A DNA stretch of 64,000 bases from Micropterix aruncella (taxonomy: Eukaryota; Arthropoda; Insecta; Lepidoptera; Micropterigidae): assembly GCA_944548615.1 (NCBI GenBank), contig OX155954.1:9672881-9736880 (forward strand), written 5' to 3'. The translations under genes were made by a program, and so were the position numbers. Below, one piece after another: positions 47,201 to 59,300 of the stretch. Below the pieces are notes generated by a model. That model was not told the origin of the DNA, made no database searches, and saw only the letters and a list, made by a program, of their open reading frames with translations. Positions within the stretch are counted from its first letter, which is position 1, and each line of letters begins with the position of its first letter.

Positions 47201-47932
47201 ATATTTATGTATGTGTATGTATATAAGTATATATTCTTATGTATCATGCAATGCAACGTTCATAATATAAAAATTCAGCTCGTCGATACCATTAAACAAA
47301 AATCAGCATCCCTAGATACGGGTCTCTGACCTAGTTAGGAATGCGAATAAACATTTTCACCATAGGATGTGCTCAATCTCTCCCAACTCAACCATATTAT
47401 GTTAATGGTGTGTATATGACATACATAAAGTTATTGTAAATTAATAAATAAAAATAAATAAATAAATATAGTCTTGCGCAGAATACTCACAATCACAAAA
47501 TAATTGCATCTATCTCCTTGGCAGCATTCCGAACACGACCAGTCCTGATACCAAATATGAGTGCAAAAAGGCATGTATAGCTCTCTCTTTTGGTGGCATT
47601 TAGCCTTCGTTGAGCATCGCTTAGAGATGTAATACTGTTTTTTGGCTCCTTGTTGCCAATACGGTGTGCTTCCCCACCTGATTTCTGATAAACAAACATC
47701 TTCACCTTGCTCGCATGTCTTAATCGTATTCAAACACTTCTCGATGTTGTCTTCTTGGTCTGTGCATACGTAACACTCTAACGCAGACCCTAAAATAATA
47801 GAAAAACACACACATCTAATATCCCAAATAGAACCGTTTAAAAAATTAAGATTACATTGTCATTGACTTACCAAGCTTCGAGAAAATTAACAGAATCGCC
47901 AAAGGCAGCAGTGCGAATTTAATCGGAACCAT
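44177..47932 (-). CDS. Ly6/uPAR-domain GPI-anchored protein, complete
   Basis: Three exons (47932-47872, 47789-47491, 44260-44177) join in phase to give 147 residues. Residues 1 to about 20 form a signal peptide (MVPIKFALLPLAILLIFSKL). The mature part begins near ALECYVC and carries 12 cysteines, ending in CCQGDRCN, the canonical Ly6 CCxxDxCN signature. The last exon supplies an Asn-Ser-Ser omega-site candidate and a hydrophobic tail (GFLAVSTVFAIYHFI), as in GPI-anchored proteins. Insect Ly6 proteins of this layout act at the cell surface in septate junctions, cuticle or neuronal excitability. I cannot say which paralogue this is. It starts about 470 bp from the divergent PLEKHA3-like gene. 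Confidence 0.88.
44388..44416. repeat. TTTAC microsatellite
   Basis: Several tandem TTTAC units (TTTACTTTACTTTACTTA) in the Ly6 intron. Confidence 0.85.
45255..45596. mobile_element. piggyBac-like MITE, TTAA target (Ly6 intron)
   Basis: TTAACCCCTCGCG (45255) and CGCGAGGGGTTAA (45584-45596) are perfect inverted termini that include the TTAA duplication. Subterminal GACGGCCCGAAA and ACGGGCCGTAAGG are partly inverted. No transposase. Diagnostic of piggyBac-mobilised MITEs. Confidence 0.9.
46225..47470 (+). mobile_element. LINE, 5'-truncated, C-terminal RT plus 3' UTR (Ly6 intron)
   Basis: Frames read WLDNHILTLNISKTKVTQF, REYKYLGVTMDAKLTWKQHV, FRELRNILPKPLLKTVYMAL, LWSYGTIAWGG and, after a 1-nt frameshift, RQLFIKQLLIQFHKI to the stop at 47108. 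YLGV-D-LTW-H and YGTIAWG are CR1/jockey-type C-terminal RT motifs. A TAG replaces an expected Tyr at 46579-46581. The 3' end is an AAAT-repeat tail. It is antisense to the Ly6 gene. Confidence 0.9.
47491..47789 (-). CDS. Ly6 protein, exon 2 (cysteine-rich domain)
   Basis: The acceptor is ATTTTAG and the donor is GTGAGT. The 299 nt encode the whole disulfide domain, SALECYVC to RCNYFVI, starting in phase 1 and ending in phase 0. Confidence 0.9.
47872..47932 (-). CDS. Ly6 protein, exon 1 (signal peptide)
   Basis: ATG at 47932-47930, followed by a Leu/Ile-rich signal peptide. The donor GTAAGT at 47871 is near-perfect. It ends in phase 1. Confidence 0.87.
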
Positions 47933-48401
47933 AATTGGTAATTTATTAACTAAAATACGAGCATAAGACACAAACAGATCGAAAACGCCACACCCCCAAA
48001 TCAGTAAACACACAAAACAAAATGGTTATCCGCCTCCGTGACACAAAAACCATGACACATCTAGGCGCGTTCACGTTTCATCGAATTTGAGACTGAACGA
48101 GTGGTGATGGGCGCTTCATTTGCTTTTTGACAGCTCGCCGATGTGGCAGAAAAAGTCGGCGTAGAATTGAATACTTAGTCTGATTTTTGATTTGTCGACG
48201 GGGCTTTCTCTTTTGCGAAATATTATAAGCATTATCAAGTTTGTTTTTCATCGTCAAACTACGCTAGTATATGCATTAGTGTCTCAAATAATAATCATAA
48301 ATACAGAGCATTTTTAAATACCAGTGTGTGACATCTGTTTATTTATAAACAGCGGTTTTGTTTTGGTATTTTCTGCATTTTTAAAACCTGTTTCAAGCGA
48401 A
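47933..48401. promoter_or_regulatory. divergent intergenic interval (Ly6 / PLEKHA3-like)
   Basis: The two start codons point away from each other with 469 bp between them. This interval must hold both 5' UTRs and promoters. I see no convincing TATA box and no large transposon, unlike every neighbouring gap of this size. That it is a shared bidirectional promoter is an inference. Confidence 0.5.
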
Positions 48402-48441
48402 ATGGAAGGTGTTTTGTGGAAATGGACGAATTACTGGAATG
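48402..48441 (+). CDS. PLEKHA3: PLEKHA3-like, exon 1
   Basis: The start ATG sits in the context GCGAAATGG. It encodes [13 protein letters not shown], the invariant FAPP start. The donor is GGTAAAA and it ends in phase 1. Confidence 0.92.
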
Positions 48442-51400
48442 GTAAAAAACCTCTATTGATTACATTTGTGTTTACTTACATAATAAGTAATGTATGTAAT
48501 AAGTACAGTGTTATTAATTAAGGAATCACTAATGTGACATAATTGTTATGTGACAGGTTGGCAGACAAGATGGTTTATTTTAGAAAACGGCGTTTTATCC
48601 TATTACAAGTCAGAAGATGAAGTGAATCAGGGATGCAAGGGATCGACAAAAGTATCATCATGCCAAATTAATGGTTTGTTCTGAATTACGCTTCCAATTA
48701 TTAAATACTTTTAAACCCAAAACCTAACTATCCTGTCTGAATCTCTGGTCTCTCTAGTTTAAATCTTGGTTGACCCTGACAAACCGGCTGACCCCTCTAC
48801 CACAGTATACCAGACAGTAGCGTCTCTTAGAACAAAATTGAAATCGATGTGATCTACGTCACAAGTCCAAGGGCTCGCATATGGCCGCCGCATGTCTACT
48901 ACTCCGCTTATGCAGATGTTCAAATGTTAGAGAAATTTGCTAACCTTCGCATGCGCGTAACTCTAACCAAAGTCGTTCGTAAAGACGTACCCCTTTGCTC
49001 ACTTCCTTCGCACCCTTTTCCTCATAATGCCCTGTCATAAATCTCCACAAAAAAGTAACAGTAACAGCGGACACAAACTGCGCCCACAGCGCGTCACAGC
49101 CCACAGCGCCGTAACTATGGGCCTAAGGACGCGACATCACTTACTCCTGGCCCCACTTCCGTCGCACCCTCTTCCCGCATTGCCTTGTAGCTCTTGAGTG
49201 AACTTACTGGGTGTCATTATACTGTGCTCCCGGCCCCAGTAACCTCGCTCGTTAAAGCTGTTCATGGGATATCTCTCAATATCTCTTGCACAGTTACATA
49301 TATTTTAGCTGGCTGCAAGTCAGCCTTAGATCAAGGCCGGTACACTTACCACCATGACAAAGTCCTAGGCAATTGGCCTCTCAGTGGCTCATGCCGATAA
49401 CTTGATAAGGGTTTGACAGTAACCTTTTAACTTCCAATGCAGTTTGTGTGGGATGGCTCAAAAGAGAAACATTCCAATCCAAAACCCTTCTCAATAATTG
49501 CGAAAACTTCAGATTGGATTCTGGAGATCGATTTGGTTTTCTAAGCAGTATTCCCTAAAAGTCTCAGACGCACAGCCCTCCGTCCAGATGTAACTCTTTT
49601 CTCCCTATCTTGGAATATAGCCTGAAATTATTGTAGAATTAAAAGTTCCATAAGAATCGTAAAAACTAAATAAACCCTATGATCTCGAAAATGCCATCAC
49701 CTGGAACAACTTGACTATTCACCTTCAGGCGGTAGAAGCATGAAGCTGCCAGCCAAATTCGGTTTATGTCTTTAAAGATCTTGGTCTCTCTAGGAAAATA
49801 ATGAAGACCTTCCAGAAAAAATGTAAAACTGCAATTCCCGCATGTCATATTTTATTGCTTCGAAGAAGAAATGAATGTGAGTTTCATAAGCTTTGCATGC
49901 GACAAGACAGCTGTCCTAAACTTACCACAGCTAGTCGTTATAAAAAAAAATAAAAAAATAAAATACAAACGGAGCTGCCATGGAATTCACCGACCGGAGT
50001 CAGGCCCATCATAATACTATTTTTTTATTTTTTTTTAAATCCACCGCTCTGGCCGAAATGTGATAATGATATTATAATTGCCCGACCCTGATTGGTGAAT
50101 TCCATGGCAGCTCCATTTGTATTTATTTATATTTAATCATATGGTTGACCCTGCAGTAGTTGAAACCCTATCCACAGAAGTTGTCCGTTCCTTGTTTTTT
50201 GTCTTATATTTTGTCAATTAGTATGACTTTAATTAAAAAATTTGGTAAAATTTCGGCCGCTAAGTCCAAAAATGTAAACATCAAACATTAGGTTTACTTG
50301 CAAAAATGAATATTTTAAGAACAACGCCCGCGCGGCAAGAATACGTATCGCACGAAATAGTAGTATTTGTCTCTTTCATGCACCTACCTTCTCAATTACG
50401 CTTGTAAGAGGACACTTCCCAACAGTAGGTTTTGAGAATGTCGCCGAAAGTTTTCAGCCGTTAAATTTGGCTCAGCGCAATGAATGAATTTATCTATTTT
50501 AAATTCTATTTTAAATGTTTATAATCCGGATACAGCAAATAAAACATAATATATTTATCTCTTTCAAGAACCCACAATGTCAGAAAGAGAACATGAAATT
50601 AGTTTTGCTAAAAAAAGGCAATTTAAAAAAAAATACTACGGAATTTTAGTAAGGGCTCTCATTTTGATAGTATGCATTTAATTTGGTTTCGTTTTTAACG
50701 ATAGGTCAGGGATAGATCGAGTTTTACTCTACTAAAGGGAACACTCACCCTGCTTGTTATATAGGAGATCATATTTAAAATTATTGAAACGCTTACTAAT
50801 TCCGTTAATGCATCTGTTCTTGGGAACAAACATTTTTTAATATATTTTTTTCTCTTTTAATTTTTCTAGTTAATGCTCTCGATGCCACCCGCCTTGATGT
50901 TATAATACCAGGAGATCAGCGAATGTACCTTCGAGCGGCGACACAGCAAGACAGACAAAAATGGCTCGTCGCCTTAGGTAGTGCCAAAGCATGCATGGAC
51001 TCAAATCAGTGCTCAGACGTGGCCTCTCGTAAGAATTTTTTGCATAATTTCTTTTTTTATTGATCTACATCTCGGTCTAGCTTTAACTACTTGCCACTTC
51101 CTGCTAGCTCAAAACTAATGCGCAACTAGAGTTTGGTAGCGAATGGTCTCGTGCAGCTTGGGCTGTAAGATCCACTGTGCTTTAGGGTCAGCCCAACTCA
51201 CATTCAGCTCCTATTCAGTAGCATCCTCGAGTGAGGGACTACCCCGGAAAGAACTCTCGCCCCCCCGGCATCACGGCTCTTGGATTGGTTTCCCCTGGAA
51301 AAAGACCCTCCGGCGCTACTGCATAGTTTGCGCACCGTGCGGCATCAGCCAATCGGTTGTGCACTCTGACTAATTAATGAAGGAGTGTTGAGGCTATGGA

Positions 51401-52701
51401 AATATACTGTCTCCTAGACAGCGGGAGTGGATGTTGACCTGTTGTCTTGCTACTCTTAAAACAACCTATCAGCTACCCGATCCCGAGTGGTTCATACCAC
51501 TAAAGCCAGGAAAGGACACCCAGGTCTGCGATAAATTCATATTGAATTACCGCTGTAATACAACAAGTAGAGCCGCGCAAGCGACTTCGGTCCTATAACC
51601 AGTCGGGAGGATGGAGGTATCCTAAAGGTTAATTCCAGACGGAGATATCCTGCCGAAACTGGTAGCTAGCGGGCGAGGTGACCCGCTGGGTTACCGTCCT
51701 AGTGCCTTGCCGTAAGGCGTTGGACTCTGGCGGGTTCAAGGCTTTGCTGGATGGTAGGTTTGTATCGTCCCATAGTTTTCTACGTTCACCTCTCGGGCGA
51801 CAGAACAATCATTATTGTTAAAACTTCCTTGGGTGATGGGTTCGCCTGTTGTAGTCGACATCTCCAAGTGCTCATAACTGATGTATCCATGTAACATGTA
51901 TCACCTGCTAATATGAAACTCCTGATATTATTACGTTTAAGAATTATTGCCATAGTTAAAACAATAAGGTTAGCTATGGCAGTTTTATATGTTGATCTAG
52001 CTGTGACTATTGTTGCCACCTGCTCATAAGCCATGTATCTATGTAACATGTATTAGAGGAACTGCTCACGCTAACACTGCACCTTCCCCTGTGCCAGCTT
52101 GTTGCTCCATTAGTCTTAATAAAATAAAATAAATACATTATGCCTGTCTTAATGTTTTGCGACCTTGTATTTTAGTTCATTCGTATGTTTGCTTGTGTTT
52201 GTCCAACTGAGTTACATTCTTTGATTGATTCCTTGCTTGCAGTCTTTGGTGTCTTTCATTATTTTTATCAATTTCAGTTGACGGAAACCCGACTAATATA
52301 AAAACTAAGCTGTCGGAGTTGCGTTTATATTGCGATATTATGATGCAACAAGTGCATGCTATCAAAAGCGCAGTCGCATGTGAAAACGGTCCAGAAATAC
52401 AGGTTAGAAATCTAACGTTAAACAAGCCATCGTTTGAACTTTTCATTATTCTCAATTATTTATTCCTTTAATATTACAGAAATTGGACGACACATCAGGT
52501 TTGTTGAGCGCAACTTGCGACTCATTCATCCAGACCTTAGAAGACTGCATGAAACTCACCAACAGCAATCATGAGTTTCACCCACAACTCTCGGAAAACT
52601 CCATACCACCCTCGGTACCAGCGACTCTCGTCAATGGCTTTCCCAAGAGTCATTCACTGTTGAAGCATCAGATAAGCCGATCATCCCACGATGTGAGATA
52701 A
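48402..52701 (+). CDS. PLEKHA3: PLEKHA3/FAPP1-like PH-domain protein, complete
   Basis: Five exons (48402-48441, 48557-48673, 50870-51028, 52278-52402, 52480-52701) join in phase to 220 residues. Residues 1 to about 95 are a PH domain: [55 protein letters not shown] and [14 protein letters not shown]. This aligns block for block with human FAPP1 as I know it. The rest keeps [18 protein letters not shown] and [20 protein letters not shown], the FAPP coiled-coil region. FAPP PH domains bind PI4P and Arf1 at the trans-Golgi. No glycolipid-transfer domain follows before the stop, so it is FAPP1-like rather than FAPP2-like. A GTGAGA overlapping the stop could be a donor to more exons, but none is evident before 53,300. 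Confidence 0.93.
48557..48673 (+). CDS. PLEKHA3: PLEKHA3-like, exon 2
   Basis: The acceptor TGTGACAG has a poor pyrimidine tract. It encodes [16 protein letters not shown] to SSCQIN. The donor GTTTGT is off consensus, but only this cut keeps the spacing of the family ([15 protein letters not shown] against CEIKVHSADNTRMEL in human). Confidence 0.85.
48801..49226. mobile_element. F5 MITE, copy 2 (PLEKHA3-like intron 2)
   Basis: Left CACAGTATACCAGACAGTAG, right GTGTCATTATACTGTG. Shares internal blocks with 31867-32160. Longer than copy 1. Confidence 0.7.
49855..50140. repeat. retroelement 3' fragments, two in inverted arrangement
   Basis: GCGACAAGACAGCTGTCCTA, then GGAGCTGCCATGGAATTCACC, then inverted GGTGAATTCCATGGCAGCTCC at 50,095. 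A third copy lies at 22,295-22,515. Confidence 0.55.
50870..51028 (+). CDS. PLEKHA3: PLEKHA3-like, exon 3 (end of PH domain)
   Basis: The acceptor is TTTTTCTAG and the donor is GTAAGA. It encodes [16 protein letters not shown] to the Trp-containing last PH helix ([14 protein letters not shown]). Confidence 0.93.
51143..51860. repeat. GC-rich interspersed repeat F6, copy 1 (PLEKHA3-like intron 3)
   Basis: Co-linear with 62178-62812: GCGCACCG.GCGGC..AGCCAATCG, TAGACAGCGGGAGTGG, CCGATCCCG, GCGCAAGCGAC, TCTACGTTCAC, GGGTTCGCCTGTTGTAGTCG. Divergence is substantial. Pieces occur inverted in the 40.5-42.4 kb region. Probably part of a retrotransposon. Confidence 0.7.
52278..52402 (+). CDS. PLEKHA3: PLEKHA3-like, exon 4
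   Basis: The acceptor is AATTTCAG and the donor is GTTAGA. It encodes [19 protein letters not shown] and [12 protein letters not shown], the helical region after the PH domain. Confidence 0.92.
52480..52701 (+). CDS. PLEKHA3: PLEKHA3-like, exon 5 (terminal)
   Basis: The acceptor is AATATTACAG. It encodes [20 protein letters not shown] and a Ser/Pro-rich tail, then TAA at 52699-52701. An AATAAA lies downstream at 53075-53080. Confidence 0.9.
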   Translation, partial: KLDDTSGLLSATCDSFIQTLEDCMKLTNSNHEFHPQLSENSIPPSVPATLVNGFPKSHSLLKHQISRSSHDVR

Positions 52702-53074
52702 ACGATTTATTATTAAATTCTTCACGTTCCTACATTCCTTATCTTTTTGGAACAGTATTATCTGGGTTAATTTCGGAACATATGTAAATACTGAAAGGTG
52801 AATATACCATCAAATACGTTAACTGTGATAAGAGGCTCATCGAAATATGAAAATTGTCACGATAAAAGAGAGTGTTTTATAATATAAAACTTTTTTTATG
52901 TATTAGCAAAATATATTCTTGTTTAGTTAGTTAGAATTTCGATACTCCAACCAAACCTGTTTTTTTATGTGACTTTCAGACGAATCTCTAAAGGACTGTT
53001 CAAATTTAATTTTAGTGTTTTTTTTTGTTACCAATTTGTTCATGTTTTGTATATCCAAAATTATATATCATAGA

Positions 53075-53080
53075 AATAAA
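53075..53080 (+). terminator. poly(A) signal of the PLEKHA3-like gene
   Basis: An AATAAA hexamer 374 bp after the stop codon and the closest good one before the opposing gene's 3' end. Assignment by position only. Confidence 0.5.
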
Positions 53081-53196
53081 AATACATGCGTGTATATCGA
53101 TAAAAATGAAACGATTCTTTTAATGTCCCATTAATCCGCTTTAATTACATAATTACAACATTCTACTTAATTACGTGTTCAGTTTCAAATTATTGT

Positions 53197-53202
53197 TTTA
53201 TT
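53197..53202 (-). terminator. poly(A) signal of the RGS7-like gene
   Basis: AATAAA on the minus strand, 106 bp after the predicted stop at 53310-53308. It faces the PLEKHA3-like signal about 120 bp away. Confidence 0.5.
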
Positions 53203-53307
53203 ATCTGTAATCCTATGCCATAAAAAATAAACATTTAAAAATACTGAACACTGTTAAGTTTAATATTATTGACATAATCTACAACAATAATATATATATA
53301 TATATTA

Positions 53308-53368
53308 TTATAAATAACCCAAAGTAGCATATGTCTTCACAAATGGACCTTCTACTTTGCAAGTATCT
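53308..53368 (-). CDS. RGS7: RGS7-like terminal exon
   Basis: The acceptor has ten T then CAG. In phase it encodes DTCKVEGPFVKTYATLGYL and TAA at 53310-53308. If intron 53369-53444 is retained, the protein ends at YV instead. Confidence 0.72.
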
Positions 53369-56300
53369 CTGAAAAAAAAAACCTATATTAGAATGCTGCC
53401 CTGTTATTTAATTGTTATTTGTCATTTTAATATACTATACATACTCGTCTTCCCATGGACAGACATCGTTCTGCTGGACTTGTGTTTTAGTAGCGCCGCC
53501 CTGCTCGACTTCATCTTTTGATTCAACTTTAACCTCCTCTTTCGTCGCATCATCGGCGGCGGCCGTCTCGATGCTTGGTTTTTCGGTAATATTGGACGTC
53601 TCTTCTATGTCGGGATCCGGTTTGAAAATTTGCACCAAAGGCACTTTTTCGTCGTCATCATCCACCCCGGCATCTTCGGATTCAGCCAGCGGTGCGACCG
53701 AAACGCGCCGGGGCATGTCGGAAACGAGACAATCTCTCCGCTCGGCTGAGCCGCCTTCGGTGCGCGGTTCCTCATCGCAAGATATCGCTTTCACTCCCTC
53801 GTTCGTGTCCTGGGAGCCTTCTCTCAGGAGAGTCGACGACGATTCGGCTACGTCCGGCTTAGGCGACGATACCTCAACGGCGAGTTTGGGAAGCGACGAT
53901 GAAATAGACAAGTTTGAAGAATTCGATCGATCGGACGATTCCATCTCTTCGTCTAGCGTATCGGCTCTTAACCTTATAGTCTCCGGTCCGATTATTTCGT
54001 CCTCCTCCGCCGAGCTCACGCTTATTAAAGGCGCCGACGTCACGTTTATCGATAAGGATTTGGTAAGAACGTTTAAAATCTTAGCGCTATTGTCGGATTT
54101 GGTTTCGTAGTGGGGTGTGTTCGGCGGGCTCGCCAGGGGGGGCAGATGTCTCGGTTCGATCGCTGAGAGCCTCCGCAGTGGGGGCGGCGCTCCCCTTAAA
54201 CCGCCGTCTAGCGTATTCTGTTGCGGAAGGATCCGCCGAGATCTTTCCGGTACGGTTACAGCGCTCAAATCTGAAGAGGAGCTTCCGGAGTCAGGTATTG
54301 AATCTTTGCGTTTGCGATAATGGGTGGAAGAGTTCTCCCAAGAACATGCAGTCGGATCAACCGTGTCATCGTCTATTGTTTCTCTGAAAATCGAAATAAA
54401 CCGAAGTTAAAAAAATAATAGACTAGCTAAATAATATTTGAGATCAGATAAATTACACTATTATAAAGAATTTATTCTTGGTCTGTGGGGATTAAATATG
54501 GGCTTTGTTCTTTCAGTATTCCATCATAATTACATATATTGTCATAAAATTTTAACTTTTCTCTTCTTATTTACTTTCTCACACTAAGCAGAAACTGTTG
54601 GACAATGTGCTTACCGGCACTTACTTTCAAATCATATTTCCATTCGTTTGTGGATTTTTCAAGTGATAGAAAATTTGGGGGCGAAATTATCAACCTTTTC
54701 CAGTCGGACCAGCTACCAAACTAAGATGACCATATGCAGTAAATGGTGTTACACCTGAACTGACCTATTGTCGTAGTTAAGGTCTACTCATTCAGCTATA
54801 CGCAGACATTTTCTAAGCTTTAAAATTATCTTTTTCACTAATATCTGTTTCTAAAATGTTCATAAGAAGAGTAATGAAAATTAATTAAACGATAGCATCT
54901 ACTTCCCTCGCTCGTAAATGGTTTAAATGAAAGAAATGAACACCTGTAAGGTAAATCGCTCAAATTTGATTGGCTATGAGAATGCGAAACTCGCTGCGAT
55001 GGCTGATTGACACCGGAAATTGCTAGTTCATGCGCAGATCCCGATAAAGACCTATCTGAGCCTCTGCGCCTCGTGAGCGTGCCGCTAGAAGTGCCCGCCT
55101 GCGCCAACACGCCTCCCGAGCCGCTCGACGTCTGCTGGGACAACTGGGATATCGTCGGGGGAGTTGTCGTTGAAGACTTTTTCTTTACAGGTCCACCGAA
55201 GCCGAAAAACCTGGAGAAAAACAATCCAGTAAGTTTGATCGTAAGAGTTTTGATCTTTTAAGTTGATGCAACTAAGTCCGTTGATATTTACCTTTTCTTT
55301 TGTTGCGGCTGTCGTCCAGCAGCCAATAGAGAACGATAAAAATCGCTTCGAATGAAGCGGGGATAGCAATCTTTCTTAAGAAGCAATGCATATACGTGCT
55401 CAGCGGCAGCATCTAAAGCGAATCTATTCGGGGACTTTAGCCCCTGTTGTACTTTCTCCATGGTAGCTCCGTCTATATTTATTTCGCATGGAGCTCCAGG
55501 ACTAAGAAATTCTCTGCAAAATTTAGAAAACGCATGAAGTTAGTAGCCTCCCCCCCCCCCCCTTCCTGCTCGAGAGAGTAAATCCTACTGACAATTGATC
55601 TGAATCAGGAGTTCATGTTACAAGAGGTGGTTCCAGGCGACAGTTGGAATTACACAAGAGGACACAGTTATGCAGCATGGCAAAGGCCTTCCAAACCTTC
55701 CAAATTTGAAAATGCTATCAGCGCAAGGGTACGGGATATCAGATCGATATCTCCTCTCGCTCCTGATACTTTTAATCGAATTTGAAGTATATTTGGATGG
55801 GACGGGGATGGGATGGATTTTAAGGGGATGATTCCACATGTCATTTGATTTCTCCCATTTTCAACCAAAACCTTGCATTTGTACAGGAAATATTAAAATA
55901 TTTTCTTTTTGTTTACAATTAGCCTACGATTCTAAGTTGGGGAGGGAGTGGGGGAGTTAAAAATTGGCAAGCAAGCGTTGCATGTATCCTTTCTATTTAC
56001 TAGATCCATGGGATATGTCGTCAAGGGGTTCCAACTTACTCGTAAATTTTATTAAGTTTTCGTTGAATTTGGGAATGTGCACTTCGTCTTAAATCTATAG
56101 CGGCCATCCAAAACCGTATATTTTCATGAGAATATTCCTTTCGCAGATACGCTGTAAATTCTTGGATTCCTGTAGGATCGATCACTAACTCCTCCATGGA
56201 CAGACCCCACTTTTTCACTCGTTTTTCTATAGGAATTTCCACGCTGCAAATAAAATAATAGTTACATCGATATTGTAAGTATAACTGTACTAATTTTCTT

Positions 56301-59300
56301 GGTCCAAAGACTTACAGAGGTCCATTAATTTGCCAGAAGGTGATGTCGTCGTTAACCCAAGGATTTGAGGGTTGGATTTGTATAATGTAAGGATCATACT
56401 CTGAATAGGTTTCAGCATATTGCAAAAGGGCCTCGAGGGCGGTTGAGACTTTAATCCTTGTTCTATTTAAACCTAGTTTTAGTAACTCCATCTGTGGACA
56501 AGGAAGAACATTAAAAAATACATCCTCGACAACATTGCTCTTTACCAGGTACCATGGGTTTTGAAGAAGAAGAATAAAAATATTGAATTCGCAGGACCTA
56601 TTTTCCATTAAATAATTAGATAGAGACGTTTGTAAAAGATTGCATTTAATTCGAGGAGCCTAACATTTGCGAGCTTGCAAGACAGTTTAACCCCTCTTTC
56701 CAGAGTTTCTTCAATGATGCATCTGTAAGAGTTTGAGACTCCGCATAGTACCGAAGAAGTCTTGATTCACCTAAATACAACTTATTTGAACACTGCTAAA
56801 TTTATTTTGAACTCCACTGGACTCCAAGTGATCTAAAGTAAACAATCCTATAAACACATCAGACAAATTAATAGTAAGATTGCATTATCAACGAGTCTTA
56901 GTTCTTTTTTCATTGGTTAGGATTACGAGTATTACATAGTCTACGAACTCTGATATTGATAGGCATATCTAACATCTTTATGAGGCCATACATAGTATAT
57001 AAAGGGCATCACACGAAGAGGAGGAAAAGTATTGTGAATGCAAAAAAAAATCGACATGAAATGGAAATATTTAAGACCCCCTGAGACAGTTAAGGCCAAT
57101 TACAGTTTGAAGTCTGTCTGTGTGTGTACTTTTCCACGATAGCGCTTAAATGCGAATTTCAGCCCAATCACTAAATGCGATTGGCCTGAAATTTGGCATG
57201 CAGGCATCATTCGGTCATGGCAAGAGTTGAAAAGATTGTGCTTGAAATGGGTGCACACTAGTCATATCGCACCATCAGTAAAACAAGGGCACAATGTGCA
57301 ATATTGCAACTTTACAGGAGAGCCATTTCAAGTTTATTTTTGCATTCAATATATATAGTCTTGCTTTTCTTATATTGCTTTTAAAATATTCTTCTTTGCA
57401 TGAAAAAAATTATAAAATTTTATGAATTGAGACTTGTTTCTTACAGGAGTTTGCGTTTTTTTTTTCAAAGGTGTACACTTTATGCCCTTGTTGCACCAAA
57501 ATTTAAATCATTTTGTAATTGTAGCCGTATTTTAAATTTTGTTTTGGTTGATTTTGTAACAATAATAACCAATTTTTTTCATTTATTTATTTATTTTCCT
57601 TATAATAAAAGTATGTTTAGGGACTTTATCTTGAAAACATCTTGAAATCACTAGCATATATTATAGCTTATATAAAGCGTTGTCTTTGTTTTAATCTTTG
57701 TTAGTAATCAGTCTTTACCATTCTTAAAATTATAATTGGTTTTTTTTGTACGCCTTGCATTAATCTTTACGTGGTACAAACAGACCAATATTAAAGTCCG
57801 AATTAAATATGCAATTGCAAGCGTCATAATGGACAGCTTCCTTGCCAGCTGCTTTTCGAAGATTCTGATAGTCACCATGGAGCTCAGCTATAGTTAGACT
57901 TCCATCTATGTAGGTACTCTCTAGTTGTAGTGGCTCTTCAGTAGTGAATTTCTGTTTGTGAGATTGAATTAAATGACCGCGAACCGATTTCTTGACTTCA
58001 TCACTTAGTTTACAATTTTTAACATATTTTCCACGATTATCGGCAGCACGTTTAGCAAAAATATCTTACAAACCCTGACTTCCTTGACATAAAGTAGTAG
58101 GTCAAGTTTTGTTTATTGCAGGTATTGTTGGGCGTGACCTTGATTCGTCGAGTTGTAGGTCGAGTTTTTTTGACGCAGGATGCAAGATGCTCTCTGTCTT
58201 TGACGTGTTCCCAGTTCCCAGTAGGCTTTAAAAATGTTGCTCCTTATTTCAGAAGTAATTTTAGCAGACCACGAAATTCGGTATGTGTTGTCGCAAGGAG
58301 GAAGAATTGATATTGCTGATAGAGTTTTTCCTCTTTTTGTGATGTACTTATGACCACTATTTTATAAACGCCTTGTAACAACTTGTTTCCACAGGTGCGT
58401 ATTTTTTTTTCTTTTTCCAGACCATCTTTTATTGGATTTTTGTATCTTCTGTATTATTACCTTCGTTTATGCTCAAAGTAGGTTCTGGTTCTTTACTGCC
58501 TTCATTTATTCGCGTATTATTACCACACTGCTATCTGAACTCGATGAGCTGCTGTCTCATCCGCCGACCGAGAGAGGGCGCTCATCGATTTTATTTATGA
58601 AAATAATATTCCCATGAAGTCAGTCCTTGGCTTTTTGTCTTGGGGGGACACAACCAATTTTTTTTACAAGTCAGAGCGGCTATATTTGTTTCCTGATCCT
58701 TTAAAAACAATGATATTTGAGTTTAGTAATGTTTGACACCATGGATAGACCATGGATAGATATACTGTCGGATAATGGTTACAGAAGCTGTGAAAATTTA
58801 ATTTAAAAAATAATGATTCTATTATTCGGACATTGTTTCGCTTATTACGTGAAATATATGGGAATTGTGATCGACCCACAGAGCTCACTATTCATAATTT
58901 CAAAATTCCAGTGAAATGGTAGTGTTTGTGATGTACCTAAAGAATCCCACCCGTCAGAAACGTACGTAAATGTAGTGCTGAAACTATCAATGCTGTGAAA
59001 CAAAGTGTGAATGAGAATCCAGAGCAATCAGTTGTCATCGTTCAACTTGCACTTTCTTATGACACTGCATAGAGTATTCTTCATAAATACTTGCATTTCA
59101 GGGTGTATAAAATTCAGTTGATGAGTCAACTGATGAGTCAGTTGATGAGTCATTTGGTTTCAGGAACTGAAACCAAATGACCATTTATCGTATAGCAAAT
59201 CTGCATATTGGGCATAGATTTCTAGGGACTTAGATATCATCTACAGCAGTGATTCCCAAAGTGGTCTATATAGACCCCCAGGGGTCGATTTCGAATTGCA

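Noticed and set aside
53412..54110. 232-codon plus-strand ORF
   Set aside because: It is the antisense shadow of the RGS7-like tail exon, which is supported by phase and splice sites on the minus strand.
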